From the NCBI GenBank assembly GCA_015063655.1, contig SVTU01000073.1, forward strand, positions 1-7,183: DNA of 7,183 nt, written 5' to 3'. The notes below the pieces were generated by a model. The model saw only the letters and a list, made by a program, of their open reading frames with translations, was not told where the DNA came from and searched no databases. Below, piece by piece: positions 5,901 through 7,183 of this stretch. Position 1 is the first letter of the stretch. Every line of letters begins with the position of its first letter. Position numbers and translations under genes: made by a program. Origin of the DNA: Oscillospiraceae bacterium (GTDB lineage: Bacteria > Bacillota > Clostridia > Oscillospirales > CAG-272).

Positions 5901-7183
5901 ATGAGCATACGTAAGCTGTTACAAACCAAACGCCTCTATTTTGACGGCGGAACGGGCACGCTCCTGCAAGCAAGGGGTCTGCGCCCGGGTGAGCTGCCCG
6001 AGACGTGGAATCTCTCACACCCCGACGTCATCACCGAGCTTCATCTGTCGTACCTTGAGGCGGGTGCCAACATCCTATGTGCCAACACCTTTGGCGCATA
6101 CCGCCACAAATTCGGCGATGAGATTCTTCGCCTCATTCCCGCCGCCATTGCCAATGCCAAGGCGGCCGTTGCCCGTTGCTCCGATCCCCGTGATCGCTTC
6201 GTGGCATTGGATCTCGGCCCGTGCGGCCAACTGCTTGAGCCGTTAGGCTCTCTCGGCTTTGAGGACGCCGTTCGTCTGTTTGCGGAGAGCGTGCGCATCG
6301 GTGCTGAGGCAGGTGCCGATCTGATCCTCATCGAAACCATGAACGATGCCTACGAAACCAAGGCGGCTGTGCTGGCCGCCAAGGAAAACAGCGACCTACC
6401 CGTCTTTGTCACCTGTGCCTATGACGAGAGCGGTAAGCTGATGACGGGGGCAGACCCCCGTGCCATGGTGGCTCTCCTTGAGGGCCTTCGTGTAGATGCC
6501 TTAGGCATCAACTGCTCGGTCGGCCCTCTCCAAATGAAGGATACGGTGGCAGAGCTTTTGCGCTATGCCTCTGTGCCCGTCATCGTCAATCCCAATGCGG
6601 GGCTTCCCCGCACCGAGAACGGCAAGACCGTCTTTGACGTCACACCCGAGACGTTTGCCGACCACATGGCCGAGCTTGCCCATATGGGTGCGTGTGTCCT
6701 AGGCGGGTGCTGCGGCACCACGCCCGAGCATATCGCCCTGACGGTGAGCAGGACGGCCACCATTCCCTATGCCTATCCTGAGAAAAAGCACGATACGCTC
6801 GTATCGTCCTACACTCACGCCGTAAGCATCGGAGATGCTCCCGTTATCATCGGTGAGCGCATCAATCCCACGGGCAAGAAGCGCTTCAAGGAAGCACTTC
6901 GCACGGGCGACGTTGGCTATATTCTCGGCGAGGGACTGGCCGAGGAGGAGGCAGGCGCCCACATTCTTGACGTCAACGTGGGTCTACCCGACATTGACGA
7001 GGAGCAAATGCTTACCCGTGTGGTCAAGGAGCTTCAGGCCGTTACCGCCCTTCCTCTGCAGATCGATACCGTCTCCCCTGCCGCCATGGCGCACGCCCTG
7101 CGTATCTACAACGGAAAGCCGCTGATCAATTCGGTCAACGGTACCGAGGAGAGCATGAATGCCATTCTGCCCCTTGCCGCCAA
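5901..7183 (+). CDS. metH: Cobalamin-dependent methionine synthase, N-terminal part (cut by window edge)
   Basis: MetH transfers the methyl group of 5-methyl-tetrahydrofolate to homocysteine through methylcobalamin, in the cytoplasm. The frame stays open for 427 codons to the end of the window. Residues about 1-290 are the homocysteine-binding barrel: FDGGTGTLLQARG near the start, NTFGAYRHKF, and the zinc thiolates Cys205 (GINCSVGP), Cys270 and Cys271 (GGCCGTTPEH). From residue 314 the pterin-binding barrel begins with PVIIGERINPTGKKRFKEAL, then DVNVGLPDID (357-366), then LQIDT and GKPLINSVNG. The cobalamin-binding region would lie beyond the window. The ATG has only a modest Shine-Dalgarno-like GGTAGGT (5888-5894) ending 6 nt upstream. 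The separate reactivation protein just upstream predicts that this MetH ends after the cobalamin domain, at around 800 residues, rather than about 1200 as in E. coli. Confidence 0.96.
   Translation, partial: MSIRKLLQTKRLYFDGGTGTLLQARGLRPGELPETWNLSHPDVITELHLSYLEAGANILCANTFGAYRHKFGDEILRLIPAAIANAKAAVARCSDPRDRFVALDLGPCGQLLEPLGSLGFEDAVRLFAESVRIGAEAGADLILIETMNDAYETKAAVLAAKENSDLPVFVTCAYDESGKLMTGADPRAMVALLEGLRVDALGINCSVGPLQMKDTVAELLRYASVPVIVNPNAGLPRTENGKTVFDVTPETFADHMAELAHMGACVLGGCCGTTPEHIALTVSRTATIPYAYPEKKHDTLVSSYTHAVSIGDAPVIIGERINPTGKKRFKEALRTGDVGYILGEGLAEEEAGAHILDVNVGLPDIDEEQMLTRVVKELQAVTALPLQIDTVSPAAMAHALRIYNGKPLINSVNGTEESMNAILPLAA

Noticed and set aside
5941..6246. A plus-strand open frame of 101 codons inside metH in another frame
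   Set aside because: Low-complexity Pro/Ser/Arg product. The overlapping metH frame carries clear homocysteine-domain motifs and stays open to the window edge.
1..7183. Mobile element, phage, CRISPR, defence or toxin-antitoxin system
   Set aside because: No transposase, integrase, tandem direct repeats or spacer arrays seen. All genes are housekeeping types in one orientation with uniform codon use, apart from the unnamed membrane protein.

Overview
The window is a single uninterrupted run of plus-strand genes. Gene gaps are at most 48 nt and two junctions are 4-nt start/stop overlaps, so it reads as one operon or part of one. No tRNA, rRNA, mobile element, CRISPR array or clear terminator is visible, and no stretch over about 50 nt lacks a gene. 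The organism is most likely a member of the Clostridia (Bacillota), probably an anaerobe from a gut-like habitat. Three things suggest this: the mreB-mreC-mreD-PBP2 order, a BspA-type leucine-rich repeat of a kind common in clostridial proteins, and a MetH whose reactivation domain is a separate polypeptide. The sequence is fairly GC-rich by eye (not counted) with strong preference for GCC, GGC and CGT codons, so a low-GC Clostridium sensu stricto is unlikely. Genus cannot be called.

Layout. Positions 1-296 hold the 3' end of mreB. Positions 306-902 hold a small unnamed gene for a two-helix membrane protein with BspA-like repeats, inserted where mreC would normally follow directly. Positions 936-1793 are mreC, 1790-2335 mreD, and 2384-4387 a class B penicillin-binding protein of the PBP2/MrdA type. 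Together these are the core of the elongasome, which directs lateral cell-wall synthesis in rod-shaped cells: the MreB filament, its membrane partners MreC and MreD, and the transpeptidase that cross-links the new peptidoglycan.

After only 22 nt the content changes to one-carbon and methionine metabolism. Positions 4410-5276 are metF (methylenetetrahydrofolate reductase), 5273-5881 encode a free-standing MetH reactivation domain, and 5901 to the window edge is the 5' part of metH (cobalamin-dependent methionine synthase), with its homocysteine domain and the start of its pterin domain. MetF makes 5-methyl-tetrahydrofolate, MetH passes the methyl group to homocysteine through cobalamin, and the small protein is expected to help re-methylate cobalamin that has become oxidised.

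Most of the window is well-known biology. The points worth a second look are the extra membrane/LRR gene inside the mre cluster, the direct joining of a cell-shape module to a methionine module with no room for a methionine or cobalamin riboswitch, the split MetH, and a Cys/His cluster next to the PBP2 active site. I found no evidence of an entirely new system.
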